From contig NZ_JAQEGR010000011.1 of NCBI RefSeq assembly GCF_027667425.1, forward strand, positions 1 through 64,000: a stretch of DNA of 64,000 nucleotides, written 5' to 3'. This document shows, in pieces, positions 42,787 through 50,931 of this stretch (position 1 is its first letter; each line of letters begins with the position of its first letter). The DNA is from Fusicatenibacter saccharivorans (GTDB lineage: Bacteria > Bacillota > Clostridia > Lachnospirales > Lachnospiraceae). A program made the position numbers and the translations under genes. The notes beneath the pieces are model-generated. The model saw nothing but the letters and a program-made list of their open reading frames with translations, was not told the DNA's origin and did not search any database.

Positions 42787-43737
42787 TTACATTTCTTTCC
42801 TCTTCTGATTCCTCTTCTTCCGCAGGTTCTCTTTCTTCTGCCGGATTTCCCCCGCCTCCTGTTCGCTGCTGATGCGGATGGTTTTCACGACGAAGAGTTT
42901 TCCTTCATCCGAATGTTTCATGCGGGCTTTGCCTTTCAAATATCCGTGCTCCGGGCACCAGGCTACGCAGTAGTAGTTTTTCCCGCCGGCCGAAAACCAG
43001 CGTAAGCGTTTTCTTGCCGTTTTCCCGCAGATGCAGCAGTGCGTGCTGCAGACCTCGCGGTCGTGCATGGCTTCTTCTTTTGTGTCGAATTCGCGGGAGA
43101 TGAATTTCGTGTAGCCATTATAGACGGCGTGGATCTCCTCTTTTTTCGATTTCGGGTTCTGATATACGTCGATCGAGTCGTACGCCAGCACAACATCCAT
43201 ATCGATGCGCGCAAAAATGTCGGCCGTATATTTTGCATCCGAAAGCGCCTGATGAAAATGCTCGTCCTTCGGGAGATGGAGGAAGTCGGCGGCGTACTCG
43301 AGCGCCCGGCGGCTCTTCATCGTTTCGTACTGGATCGCGAACAGTTTCTGTACATCGTAAAAATGAATCGGCCCGCGGATCAGCGACAGGAGGTTATAAA
43401 ATTTCATGTTCCGCTGGAGCTCCGTCAGGTCTCCCGGTCCCCAGGTGCCGAACATGCACGCACCGCCGGAGAATGCAAAAAATTCCTGCACGGCCTGCGC
43501 AAATGGGATTCCGTTCTGCAGATCCTCTTCTGTCAGTCCGACGACCTCGCGCGTCCGGTGATGGAGATGCTGGTAGACCACCGGTTTTACAATCCGGTGA
43601 AACGTTCCCAGCACATTCCGCTCACCATCCATCTTCACCGCGCCGATCTCAATAATCTCAAATGGCAGCTTCGGGTTCTCTTTTCCTTTTCCATAGGGAC
43701 ACTGGTTCCATTCCAGGTCAAAAATCACATAGTCCAT
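42787..43737 (-). CDS. DEDDh 3'-5' exonuclease with C-terminal zinc-finger-like extension
   Basis: The 316-residue protein starts MDYVIFDLEWNQ (exo I, D7 and E9), continues with FEIIEIGAVKMD, GTWGPGDL (exo II Asp) and HQALSDAKYTADIFA (exo III His and Asp), the RNase T/DnaQ fold. From about residue 230 an extension has four or more cysteines (CSTHCCICGK ... YYCVAWCPEHG), likely a zinc site, then a very basic tail (RQKKENLRKKRNQKRKEM). The extension suggests nucleic-acid or ribosome binding. Its specific substrate is unknown. Confidence 0.85.
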   Translation of the reverse strand: MDYVIFDLEWNQCPYGKGKENPKLPFEIIEIGAVKMDGERNVLGTFHRIVKPVVYQHLHHRTREVVGLTEEDLQNGIPFAQAVQEFFAFSGGACMFGTWGPGDLTELQRNMKFYNLLSLIRGPIHFYDVQKLFAIQYETMKSRRALEYAADFLHLPKDEHFHQALSDAKYTADIFARIDMDVVLAYDSIDVYQNPKSKKEEIHAVYNGYTKFISREFDTKEEAMHDREVCSTHCCICGKTARKRLRWFSAGGKNYYCVAWCPEHGYLKGKARMKHSDEGKLFVVKTIRISSEQEAGEIRQKKENLRKKRNQKRKEM

Positions 43738-43908
43738 TGTATTGTCAATCCTTCATTCTGTGTCGTCTGTCCCTATTATAAATGATTTTGATATAATGAG
43801 CAACTATCTGGCAATTCCATTCTCTGCCCATTCTGGCAATTTTCTTCCTGTGCATTACATTTCCCATTCATTTCATCCTGTTCTCTTTCAAACTTAACGC
43901 TTCTTTTA

Positions 43909-43937
43909 TTGAAATCCCAGGGTAAATCCGATATAAT
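43909..43937 (+). promoter_or_regulatory. Promoter of hybrid sensor kinase
   Basis: TTGAAA (43909-43914), 17-bp spacer, perfect TATAAT (43932-43937). Confidence 0.65.
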
Positions 43938-44020
43938 ATTTTTAACTCCGGCCTTCGTTTTTACTCAAAAAAATCACCTGAAAAAGCCGGAAATATTACG
44001 AATTTAGATGAGCATCCGAT

Positions 44021-46078
44021 ATGAAAACAAAATTAACGCAAAAACAGATTCGATTTCAGGCGCTTCTGCTGTTTTTTATTACATTTTTTCTTGTCGAGCT
44101 CTGCGCCGGTTTTCTGTATCAGAATCAGTTAAAGGAAGCAAAGCTGAAAGCTGACTATACCGCACAGACGACCATCGGCCGCGTGAAATCGCAGTTAAAC
44201 CATTATCTTGCCGAATCCAATCTGATGAAACACATGATTGAAGCCGGTTATACCGTCAATGACGAAGAGTTTTCCGTCCTCTCCTCGCTGATGCAGGACG
44301 ACCAGAATGTCATCAAAGCACATGAGCTTGCAAAGGACGGCATTGTCACACTGATTTATCCGATGCGTGGAAACGAAGCCGCTCTCGGACTCAATACGCT
44401 CGAAAATCCTGCCAGACGGCAGGAGGCCACTCTTGCCAAAGAGAGCGGTGAGTACACCATCGCAGGACCATTTGAACTGCAGCAGGGCGGCATCGGCGCA
44501 CTGCTTTTTGACCCGATCTACACAACCGATGACAGTGGAAACAAGACCTTCTGGGGCTTTTCGCTTCTCGTTCTCGACTGGGAATCCTTTCTGGATGAAA
44601 TCGAACTGAATACGCTGGAAGAAGCCGGCTATACCTACGAAATCTGGAAAATTTCTCCGGCCACCGGCGAACACGTTTCCATCGCACACTCCGGTAATTC
44701 CCGGCGTTCCGATGCCATGGAAGTTCTCTGCACCGTGCCGAACGACACCTGGCATTTTGAAATTGTACCGAAAAACGGCTGGCTCAGTCTGCTGCAGGTT
44801 TTTGTTTTCTTTGCACTCGGGCTCATCCTTTCCCTGCTTGCCTCTATTGGTTTTCTGCAGTTCCAGATGCGCCGCTATAAAGACGAGATTCACGCAGCAG
44901 AACTGGAAAAAGCCGTACAGGAAGCACAGTCTGCCAACGAAGCAAAAACACGTTTTCTGTTCAACATGAGCCACGACATCCGAACCCCGATGAATGCCAT
45001 CATCGGTTTCTCGGATCTGCTGGAAAAGCACATCGACGAGAAGGACCGCGCGGTCGACTACATTGCAAAAATCAAGTCCTCCAGCAGTTTTCTGCTCTCC
45101 CTGATCAACTACGTGCTTGAGATGGCGCGCATTGAGAGCGGTAAAGCCTCGCTGAAAATCGAGCTCGGCAGCTACAGCGAGCTGATCAATTCCCTGAATG
45201 CAGTGTTTGAGCCTTCGTTAAAAAGCAAAAATCTTTCCTATCTCTGTTACAACACGGTGGAACACGATGCCATCCTCTGCGACCGGACAAAAATACGGGA
45301 GATTCTGCTGAATATCATCAGCAACTCCATCAAGTATACGCCGGAGGGCGGAAAAATTTCCGTAAAAATCGAAGAGACACCGGCACCAAGGAAGGGCTTT
45401 GCCTCCTACCGCATCACCGTGAAGGACAACGGCATCGGCATGAGCAAAGAGTATCTGCCGCATATTTTTGAAGAATTTACAAGAGAACATTCCTCCACCG
45501 AAAGCCACATCACCGGAACCGGCCTCGGCCTTCCGATCGTAAAATCCCTCGTGAATCTGATGGGCGGAACGATCGATGTGGAAAGCGAACTCGGTGCCGG
45601 AACAATAACTACGATCTGCCTCACGTTTGAACTTCCGACCGAAGAACAGCTTGCGGCTCACCAGCATAAAGACGAGATTCTCGAGCAGTCCCTGCAGACG
45701 CTTTCCGAAAAACGCGTGCTGCTTGCCGAGGATAATGACCTGAATGCAGAAATTGTACTCACCGTTCTGGAAGAAAACGGCATTCACGCCGAGCACGTAA
45801 AAGACGGCGCCCTCTGCTTAAAAGCAGTCCAGAACGCACCAGAAGATTATTACAATGTTATTCTGATGGATATTCAGATGCCGAACATGAACGGCTATCA
45901 GGCCGCAGAAGCGATCCGTGCACTCCCGGGAAAACGCGGGGAAATCCCGATTGTCGCCATGACGGCAAACGCGTTTGAAGAGGACCGCCGAAAAGCACTG
46001 GAATCCGGCATGAACGCCCATATCGCGAAACCCGTTGACGTTTCGGTTCTTCTCGAAACACTTTCCAGGTTTTCATGA
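44021..46078 (+). CDS. Hybrid sensor histidine kinase/response regulator with CHASE-like sensor
   Basis: This 685-residue membrane kinase has helix 1 (about 14-33), an extracellular sensor (34-250) with CHASE-like blocks LIYPMRGNEAALGLNTLENP and GPFELQQGGIGALLFDPIY, and helix 2 (about 255-279). HisKA follows with the phospho-acceptor His318 (FNMSHDIRTPMN), then HATPase (NIISNSIKYTPEGG, DNGIGM, TGTGLGLPI). The C-terminal receiver domain starts near 564, with Asp617 (ILMDIQMP) as acceptor. No separate output regulator is adjacent, so it probably passes phosphate through a phosphotransfer partner elsewhere. The ligand is unknown. Confidence 0.92.
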   Translation: MKTKLTQKQIRFQALLLFFITFFLVELCAGFLYQNQLKEAKLKADYTAQTTIGRVKSQLNHYLAESNLMKHMIEAGYTVNDEEFSVLSSLMQDDQNVIKAHELAKDGIVTLIYPMRGNEAALGLNTLENPARRQEATLAKESGEYTIAGPFELQQGGIGALLFDPIYTTDDSGNKTFWGFSLLVLDWESFLDEIELNTLEEAGYTYEIWKISPATGEHVSIAHSGNSRRSDAMEVLCTVPNDTWHFEIVPKNGWLSLLQVFVFFALGLILSLLASIGFLQFQMRRYKDEIHAAELEKAVQEAQSANEAKTRFLFNMSHDIRTPMNAIIGFSDLLEKHIDEKDRAVDYIAKIKSSSSFLLSLINYVLEMARIESGKASLKIELGSYSELINSLNAVFEPSLKSKNLSYLCYNTVEHDAILCDRTKIREILLNIISNSIKYTPEGGKISVKIEETPAPRKGFASYRITVKDNGIGMSKEYLPHIFEEFTREHSSTESHITGTGLGLPIVKSLVNLMGGTIDVESELGAGTITTICLTFELPTEEQLAAHQHKDEILEQSLQTLSEKRVLLAEDNDLNAEIVLTVLEENGIHAEHVKDGALCLKAVQNAPEDYYNVILMDIQMPNMNGYQAAEAIRALPGKRGEIPIVAMTANAFEEDRRKALESGMNAHIAKPVDVSVLLETLSRFS

Positions 46079-46161
46079 CCTTTACAGATCCCGATGCACC
46101 GCGCCTCTTCTATGGAATTTTAACTTCCATCGACGATCAGAAACCCAAAAACAAATAATAT

Positions 46162-46211
46162 GCATGAAAAAAGGAGCGTTCCCGTAAAGAGAACAGCTCC
46201 TTTTTTCATGC
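46162..46211. terminator. Terminator between GH130 gene and sensor kinase
   Basis: GCATGAAAAAAGGAGC (46162-46177) pairs with its complement at 46196-46211. T tracts within both arms allow use from either side. It ends the mannan phosphorylase operon. Confidence 0.7.
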
Positions 46212-46227
46212 GCCGCAGCGGACGCTT

Positions 46228-47403
46228 TTATTTCTCGTTTTTCAGCAGCTCCAGGTTTTTGGAGATCAGCTCGCATCTCTGTTTTACGCAGTCCGGGGAT
46301 CTGTGCGGATCCTGCGGTGTGTTGAACAGATAGTCCTCGAGTTTGTCGATTGTGGTAGTTGCTACATGCATTCTTGTATCGCAGGATGCATAGTAGATGT
46401 AAACCTCTCCGTTCTCACGCGCAATCGCGCCGTTTGTAAATACAACGTTGGAAACGTCTCCGACTCTCTCTTTTCCAAGCGGAACCAGGAATACACCGGA
46501 CGGCTCTGCAATGACTTTGGACGGATCGTTCAGATCGGTACCGAAGACATACAGAACGTAGCGAAGGCCTGCTGCTGTATTTCTTACACCGTGTGCAATG
46601 TTGATCCAGCATTTCTTACCTCGGATCGGCACTGCTCCAGCACCGTTTTTGGACTCGGTCAGGGTATGATAAATACGTTTGCTGATGATCTTCTCCTCGT
46701 CGATGACAGCGTGTGTGATATCATCGCAGAGTCCGAAGCCGATTCCTCCGCCGCTTCCGGTCTCAATGAAACCATCCATCGGACGGGTGTAGAAGGCATA
46801 TTTTCCGTCTACGAACTCCGGATGCAGAACAACGTTTCTCTGCTGCGGAGAACGTAAGGTTTTCAGGTTGTCCAGACGCTCCCAGGTCTTCAGGTCTTTC
46901 GTTCTTACGATACCAGCCTCAGCAACAGCCGCGGACAGATCCGGATCGTTTTTGTCCTTGCTCTCAGAGCAGAACACTCCGTAAATCCAGCCGTCCTCGT
47001 GCTGGGTCAGACGCATGTCATAAACGTTGGTTTCCTCTGCGCAGGTATCCGGCAGCACAACCGGGTAATCCCAGAAATGGAATCCGTCGATACCAGTATC
47101 ACTCTCTGCAACAGCAAAGAAAGATTTTCTGTCATTGCCCTCCACGCGGACAACGAGATAATACTTTCCATTCAGATAAATCGCGCCGGAGTTCATCACA
47201 GCGTTGATGCCGAGACGCTCCATAAAGTACGGATTCGTCTCCTCATCCAGATCATATCTCCAGTGAACCGGAGCGAACTCTCTTGTCAGCACCGGATACT
47301 CATAGCGGTCATAAATACCGTTGTAAAAATCTGCTTTTGTGTTCTTTCTTGCCACAAGGCGGTCTACCTTGGCTTTTTCCACATAATACTGTTTATTCAG
47401 CAT
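46228..47403 (-). CDS. GH130 4-O-beta-D-mannosyl-D-glucose phosphorylase
   Basis: Phosphorolyses mannosyl-beta-1,4-glucose to mannose-1-phosphate and glucose in the cytoplasm. The 391-residue protein matches GH130 subfamily 1 in length and motifs: RFE-like core NPYFMERLGINAVMNSGAIY, VVRVEGNDRKSFFAVAES, catalytic-region VYDMRLTQHEDGW, and ETGSGGGIGFGL. Its start overlaps the epimerase stop by 11 bp, linking it to the enzyme that makes its substrate. Subfamily assignment is from overall resemblance to the Ruminococcus and Roseburia enzymes. Confidence 0.88.
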   Translation of the reverse strand: MLNKQYYVEKAKVDRLVARKNTKADFYNGIYDRYEYPVLTREFAPVHWRYDLDEETNPYFMERLGINAVMNSGAIYLNGKYYLVVRVEGNDRKSFFAVAESDTGIDGFHFWDYPVVLPDTCAEETNVYDMRLTQHEDGWIYGVFCSESKDKNDPDLSAAVAEAGIVRTKDLKTWERLDNLKTLRSPQQRNVVLHPEFVDGKYAFYTRPMDGFIETGSGGGIGFGLCDDITHAVIDEEKIISKRIYHTLTESKNGAGAVPIRGKKCWINIAHGVRNTAAGLRYVLYVFGTDLNDPSKVIAEPSGVFLVPLGKERVGDVSNVVFTNGAIARENGEVYIYYASCDTRMHVATTTIDKLEDYLFNTPQDPHRSPDCVKQRCELISKNLELLKNEK

Positions 47404-48571
47404 CTTTTAACCTCCCAATTACTTCCATACACATACGTCCATTGTGATACGGGCATTTCCACGGTTCTACAATCGGCTCATGAATCGGGCTTCCGTCTGC
47501 ATTCACGCACCAGAACCACTCAGACCCCTCTCGTTTGTCGATCACATATTCCTTGATGTAGCCCCAGATGTCTTTTGCCGCATCGAGATACTTTGTTTCC
47601 TCCGGTTTTTTCTGCCATGCATTTAAAAATCCAACGACTGCTTCTGCCTGTACCCACCAGACTCTTGTGGTATCATCCACACCGCGCTCGCACTCATTCA
47701 TCAGCGAATGATTTTTGTATGCCGTGTTGTAGATATTTTCCGCAATCTCTCCGGTGATCGGCAGCAGTTTTTCCCGGTAAGCCGGATCGCCGAGCACTTC
47801 TGTACCCCGGTCGATCAGCCAGGAAGTCTCGATATCATGGCCATAAGAATACAGATCAATCAGCGTATTCCATGTCCGGTCGAAGAATACTTCCTGACGG
47901 CCTTTTTCTTTGTTATATACTTTATCCGCGAAGAGATCCATCATAAAGCGGAGACGGTCACCGGTAAACGGATCCTTTGTCACGCGGTACAGCTCGGTAT
48001 ATGCTTCGAAAACATGCAGCAGCGTATTCATGGTCTTCTCTGCCATGACGCCGTTCTCCGAGAGCTTTTCATTGCTCTCCGGCTTGAAATCGCGGGTAAA
48101 TGCCTCGAGATAACCGTACTCGTCGGTGCAGTGTGTCTCGATGATCTGCTGCAGCGATTTTGCCAGCTCCAGCGCCTCGGTGTCGCCCGTCGCATCAAAA
48201 TACGTAGACAGCGCATAAATTGCAAATGCCTGATTGTACGTATGCTTTGTCGTATCGAGCGGTTTTCCGTCGTAGGTGACAGACCAGAACACGCCACCGT
48301 ACTCGCGGTCCACACACGCCTGTTTCATAAAGCGGTACGCATGCTCCGCATCGGCGCGCAGCTTCTCGTCCTTTAAGGTCAGGTACGCATTCGAGAAAAA
48401 CCAGAGAATTCTGCTGTTTAAGATGCAGCCCTTCTCATACGTTTTCTGCACGTTCAGATCAAAGTCCTGATAGCCGTAAAATCCGCCGTATTCCTCATCT
48501 CTTAAGCCCTCCCAGAACGGAACGATCCGTCCAGTAAGCTCCTGCTTTACTTCCTTTGCCAAAGACTGCAT
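47393..48571 (-). CDS. Cellobiose 2-epimerase (AGE family)
   Basis: Epimerises the reducing-end sugar of beta-1,4-disaccharides, here probably mannobiose to mannosyl-glucose. The 392-residue (alpha/alpha)6-barrel protein shows ILNSRILWFFSNAY, EYGGVFWSVTYDGKPLDTTKHTYNQAFAIYALS in outline, GHDIETSWLIDRG with the catalytic His, and RVWWVQAEAVVGFLNAW. Neighbouring GH130 genes on both sides (18-bp gap upstream, 11-bp overlap downstream) strongly support this over N-acylglucosamine 2-epimerase. Confidence 0.9.
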   Translation of the reverse strand: MQSLAKEVKQELTGRIVPFWEGLRDEEYGGFYGYQDFDLNVQKTYEKGCILNSRILWFFSNAYLTLKDEKLRADAEHAYRFMKQACVDREYGGVFWSVTYDGKPLDTTKHTYNQAFAIYALSTYFDATGDTEALELAKSLQQIIETHCTDEYGYLEAFTRDFKPESNEKLSENGVMAEKTMNTLLHVFEAYTELYRVTKDPFTGDRLRFMMDLFADKVYNKEKGRQEVFFDRTWNTLIDLYSYGHDIETSWLIDRGTEVLGDPAYREKLLPITGEIAENIYNTAYKNHSLMNECERGVDDTTRVWWVQAEAVVGFLNAWQKKPEETKYLDAAKDIWGYIKEYVIDKREGSEWFWCVNADGSPIHEPIVEPWKCPYHNGRMCMEVIGRLKDAE

Positions 48572-48589
48572 CTTTTCTTTCCTTCTTTC

Positions 48590-49612
48590 TTATCTTCTTC
48601 CAATTTCGGTGTCAGACTCGCGTACGACACTGTTTTTCTTGATATAATCTACAATCAGATCTACGGTTGTGAATGCCAGTCCTACATACGTATCGGCTGC
48701 GCCGTAGTAGATCGCGATCTTTCCGGTCTCTGCATCGTGAATGGTTGCGCACGGGAAGGTTACGTTCGGAACGAAGCCTCTCTCCTCATACCACTCTTCC
48801 GGTGTCAGAAGGAAGTTCTGGCAGCGGTATTTTACGATGGACGGATTCTCTTTGTCGAGGATTGCGCCGCCGATGCTGTATACATAGCCATTGCAGGTGC
48901 CGCTTACACCGTGGTAGAACAGCAGCCATCCTTCGTTGGTCTCAATCGGAGCTGCGCCGCCGCCGATCTTTAAGGACTCCCACCACTCCGGGCTCTTGCT
49001 CATGACGTGGCGGTGTTTGCCCCAGTACAGCATATCCGGGCTCTCGGACAGGAAGATGTCACCGAACGGTGTGTGGCCGCTGTCGCTTGGACGGGACAGC
49101 ATCACGAAGTTGCCGTTGATTTTTCTCGGGAAGAGAACGGCATTTCTGTTGAATGGAAGGAATGGATTCTCCACACGTACGAAGGTTTCAAAATCTTTTG
49201 TTTTTGCCATTCCGATGGCTGCACCGTAGAAGTCCTGGCACCAGATGATGTAGTAGGTATCTTCTACTTTTACAAGACGCGGGTCATATGCGTAAACCGG
49301 CATGAACGGTTTGCCTTCTTCGTCAACGAACTGGATTTTGTTCTCATCGAAATTCCAGTGGATCGCATCTTTGCTTCTTCCAAGGTAGATGTACGGGATT
49401 CCGTTTGTCTGCTCACCACGGAATACTCCGATGAACTCGTCGCCGTACGGCATAACGGCGCTGTTGAAGATTCTTGCTACTTCCTTCACCGGATTTCTTC
49501 CGATGATCGGATTCTCGCTGTATCTCCATACCGGTGCACCGGAAAACTCAGCCGGGCCTTCCTGCCATGGCATATTTTTGACAGCATCTCCAATAATTTT
49601 AACTTCGCTCAT
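48590..49612 (-). CDS. GH130 beta-1,4-mannooligosaccharide phosphorylase
   Basis: Removes mannose as mannose-1-phosphate from the non-reducing end of manno-oligosaccharides. The 340-residue protein matches GH130 subfamily 2: RYSENPIIGRNPVKEVARIFNSA in outline, VFRGEQTNGIPYIYLGRS, VYAYDPRLVKVEDTYYIIW with the catalytic Asp in DPR, and YYGAADTYVGLAFT near the C-terminus. It is the first gene of the three-gene operon, led by a promoter at 49761-49788. Functional subfamily is inferred from length and neighbours. Confidence 0.88.
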   Translation of the reverse strand: MSEVKIIGDAVKNMPWQEGPAEFSGAPVWRYSENPIIGRNPVKEVARIFNSAVMPYGDEFIGVFRGEQTNGIPYIYLGRSKDAIHWNFDENKIQFVDEEGKPFMPVYAYDPRLVKVEDTYYIIWCQDFYGAAIGMAKTKDFETFVRVENPFLPFNRNAVLFPRKINGNFVMLSRPSDSGHTPFGDIFLSESPDMLYWGKHRHVMSKSPEWWESLKIGGGAAPIETNEGWLLFYHGVSGTCNGYVYSIGGAILDKENPSIVKYRCQNFLLTPEEWYEERGFVPNVTFPCATIHDAETGKIAIYYGAADTYVGLAFTTVDLIVDYIKKNSVVRESDTEIGRR

Positions 49613-49760
49613 TTTTTGAAACCTCCATGAAAAATATTGTTTGTTTATGAGTTGTACTTTGTTTTTTTAAGTTTCTGTTAGTGGACAGAATCTTGTTTTT
49701 TAATTCTTTTTTCTCCGAACCGCCGTGTTTTATCACCCTCACGCCCAGTCCTTTAGCTTA

Positions 49761-49788
49761 ATTTTAACATAGATGATTAATTTTTCAA
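49761..49788 (-). promoter_or_regulatory. Promoter of GH130-epimerase-GH130 operon
   Basis: TTGAAA (49788-49783), 16-bp spacer, TAAAAT (49766-49761). A 15-bp dyad ACTTA-AAAAA-TAAGT (49798-49812) lies just upstream and could bind a regulator. Confidence 0.5.
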
Positions 49789-49861
49789 CTGGAAATTACT
49801 TAAAAAATAAGTTCCGTTAGATACTGTCAATTTTTAAGTGACTTTGTTGTGTAATATGTAC

Positions 49862-49893
49862 AAAAACGGGGCATTTCAAAATGCCCCGTTTCT
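49862..49893 (-). terminator. Terminator after lacI-type gene
   Basis: AAACGGGGCATTT with its complement forms a 13-bp stem (about 49864-49891), with T on the minus strand beyond. It separates the aga-lacI unit from the GH130 operon. Confidence 0.75.
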
Positions 49894-49917
49894 TAATTTA
49901 TAATTCAGTTATAAAAA

Positions 49918-50919
49918 TCAAAGCTTTACGCTCTCTTTCGGCACCAGCTGTCCGGAGACAATTTCCATATTTTTGCCGGATGCCGCGCCGCGGATCTGCT
50001 TCAGCGCTTTTTCGAGCGCTACTTTTACCATCGCCTTCGTATTGATCTCATACGAAGTGATCTTGAGATCCGGGAAACCCGGATACAGGTAATTATCGAA
50101 GCCGACAACGGAAACGTCCTCCGGCACGGAGATGCCGCGTTTTTCCAGCTCGAGCATCAGAAGGCCGGCGGTCAGGTCGCAGTTGCAGACGAACGCTTCC
50201 GGCATCTGTTCCGGGAGATGAATTTCGATCTGGCCCCGCTCATCACGGTCCTCCAGAATCCATTCCGCCGGTGTCACATCGCGGTGTTCCAGAACAGCCT
50301 TAGAAAAACCGCAGTACCGATCCATGATACTGCTGGAAAAATGAATCGAACCGACAAAAGCCAGCTTGGTAAGGCCATGCTCATACAGGTATTCCGTCAT
50401 CAGATACATTCCGTGAAAGTTATCTGCGATCACGGCATCTTTTGCCAGCTCATTGTCGTAGAAATCCAGAAATACGATCGGAAGATCCACGTTTTTCTTC
50501 AGATAGTGGATGTAATCGCGGCTCGTGTCTCCCATAAGGATCAGTGCATCGACGGTCTGCTCCTTGGCGATGCACGGCACGATCATCTCATCTTCCATCT
50601 CCTGTTTCAGGATCTCCACGGTCACCATACAGCTCTTTTCCGTCGCCGCCAGTGCCATCTCCTGATACATTTTCCAGTAAAATGTCGTATACTCTGCCAG
50701 ATACCGTTCCGGAATCACCACTCCGATGCAGCGCAGGCTTTTTCCCTGTGTATTTCTCGCTCCGCTTCCCGGCTGGCGGTACCCCATTTCCTTTGCAATT
50801 TCCAGAATCCGGGCGCGCATCTCATCGCTGACCCCTTTCTGTCCTGTAATCGCGTTATGCACGGTGACGGCGCTGACGCCCGCCACCTTTGCAATATCTG
50901 CCAATCTTACTTTTGCCAT
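49918..50919 (-). CDS. LacI family transcriptional regulator of mannan genes
   Basis: This 333-residue protein starts MAKVRLADIAKVAGVSAVTV, the LacI-type HTH with hinge helix, and has the periplasmic-binding-like effector domain (IGVVIPERYLAEYTTF, LMGDTSRDYIHYL, VVGFDNYLYPGFPDLKITSY). It begins 12 bp after the GH36 gene and is followed by a terminator, so it is cotranscribed with the alpha-galactosidase. Its likely inducer is a manno-oligosaccharide or derivative and its likely targets are the flanking glycosidase operons. Both are inferred from location. Confidence 0.88.
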   Translation of the reverse strand: MAKVRLADIAKVAGVSAVTVHNAITGQKGVSDEMRARILEIAKEMGYRQPGSGARNTQGKSLRCIGVVIPERYLAEYTTFYWKMYQEMALAATEKSCMVTVEILKQEMEDEMIVPCIAKEQTVDALILMGDTSRDYIHYLKKNVDLPIVFLDFYDNELAKDAVIADNFHGMYLMTEYLYEHGLTKLAFVGSIHFSSSIMDRYCGFSKAVLEHRDVTPAEWILEDRDERGQIEIHLPEQMPEAFVCNCDLTAGLLMLELEKRGISVPEDVSVVGFDNYLYPGFPDLKITSYEINTKAMVKVALEKALKQIRGAASGKNMEIVSGQLVPKESVKL

Positions 50920-50931
50920 ATCCGTTGCTCC

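Noticed and set aside
49798..49812. ACTTA-AAAAA-TAAGT dyad as a definite LacI-type operator.
   Set aside because: Recorded only as a candidate within the promoter entry: the A-tract centre is unlike typical LacI-family operators with a central CG, so assignment to this regulator is not supported.
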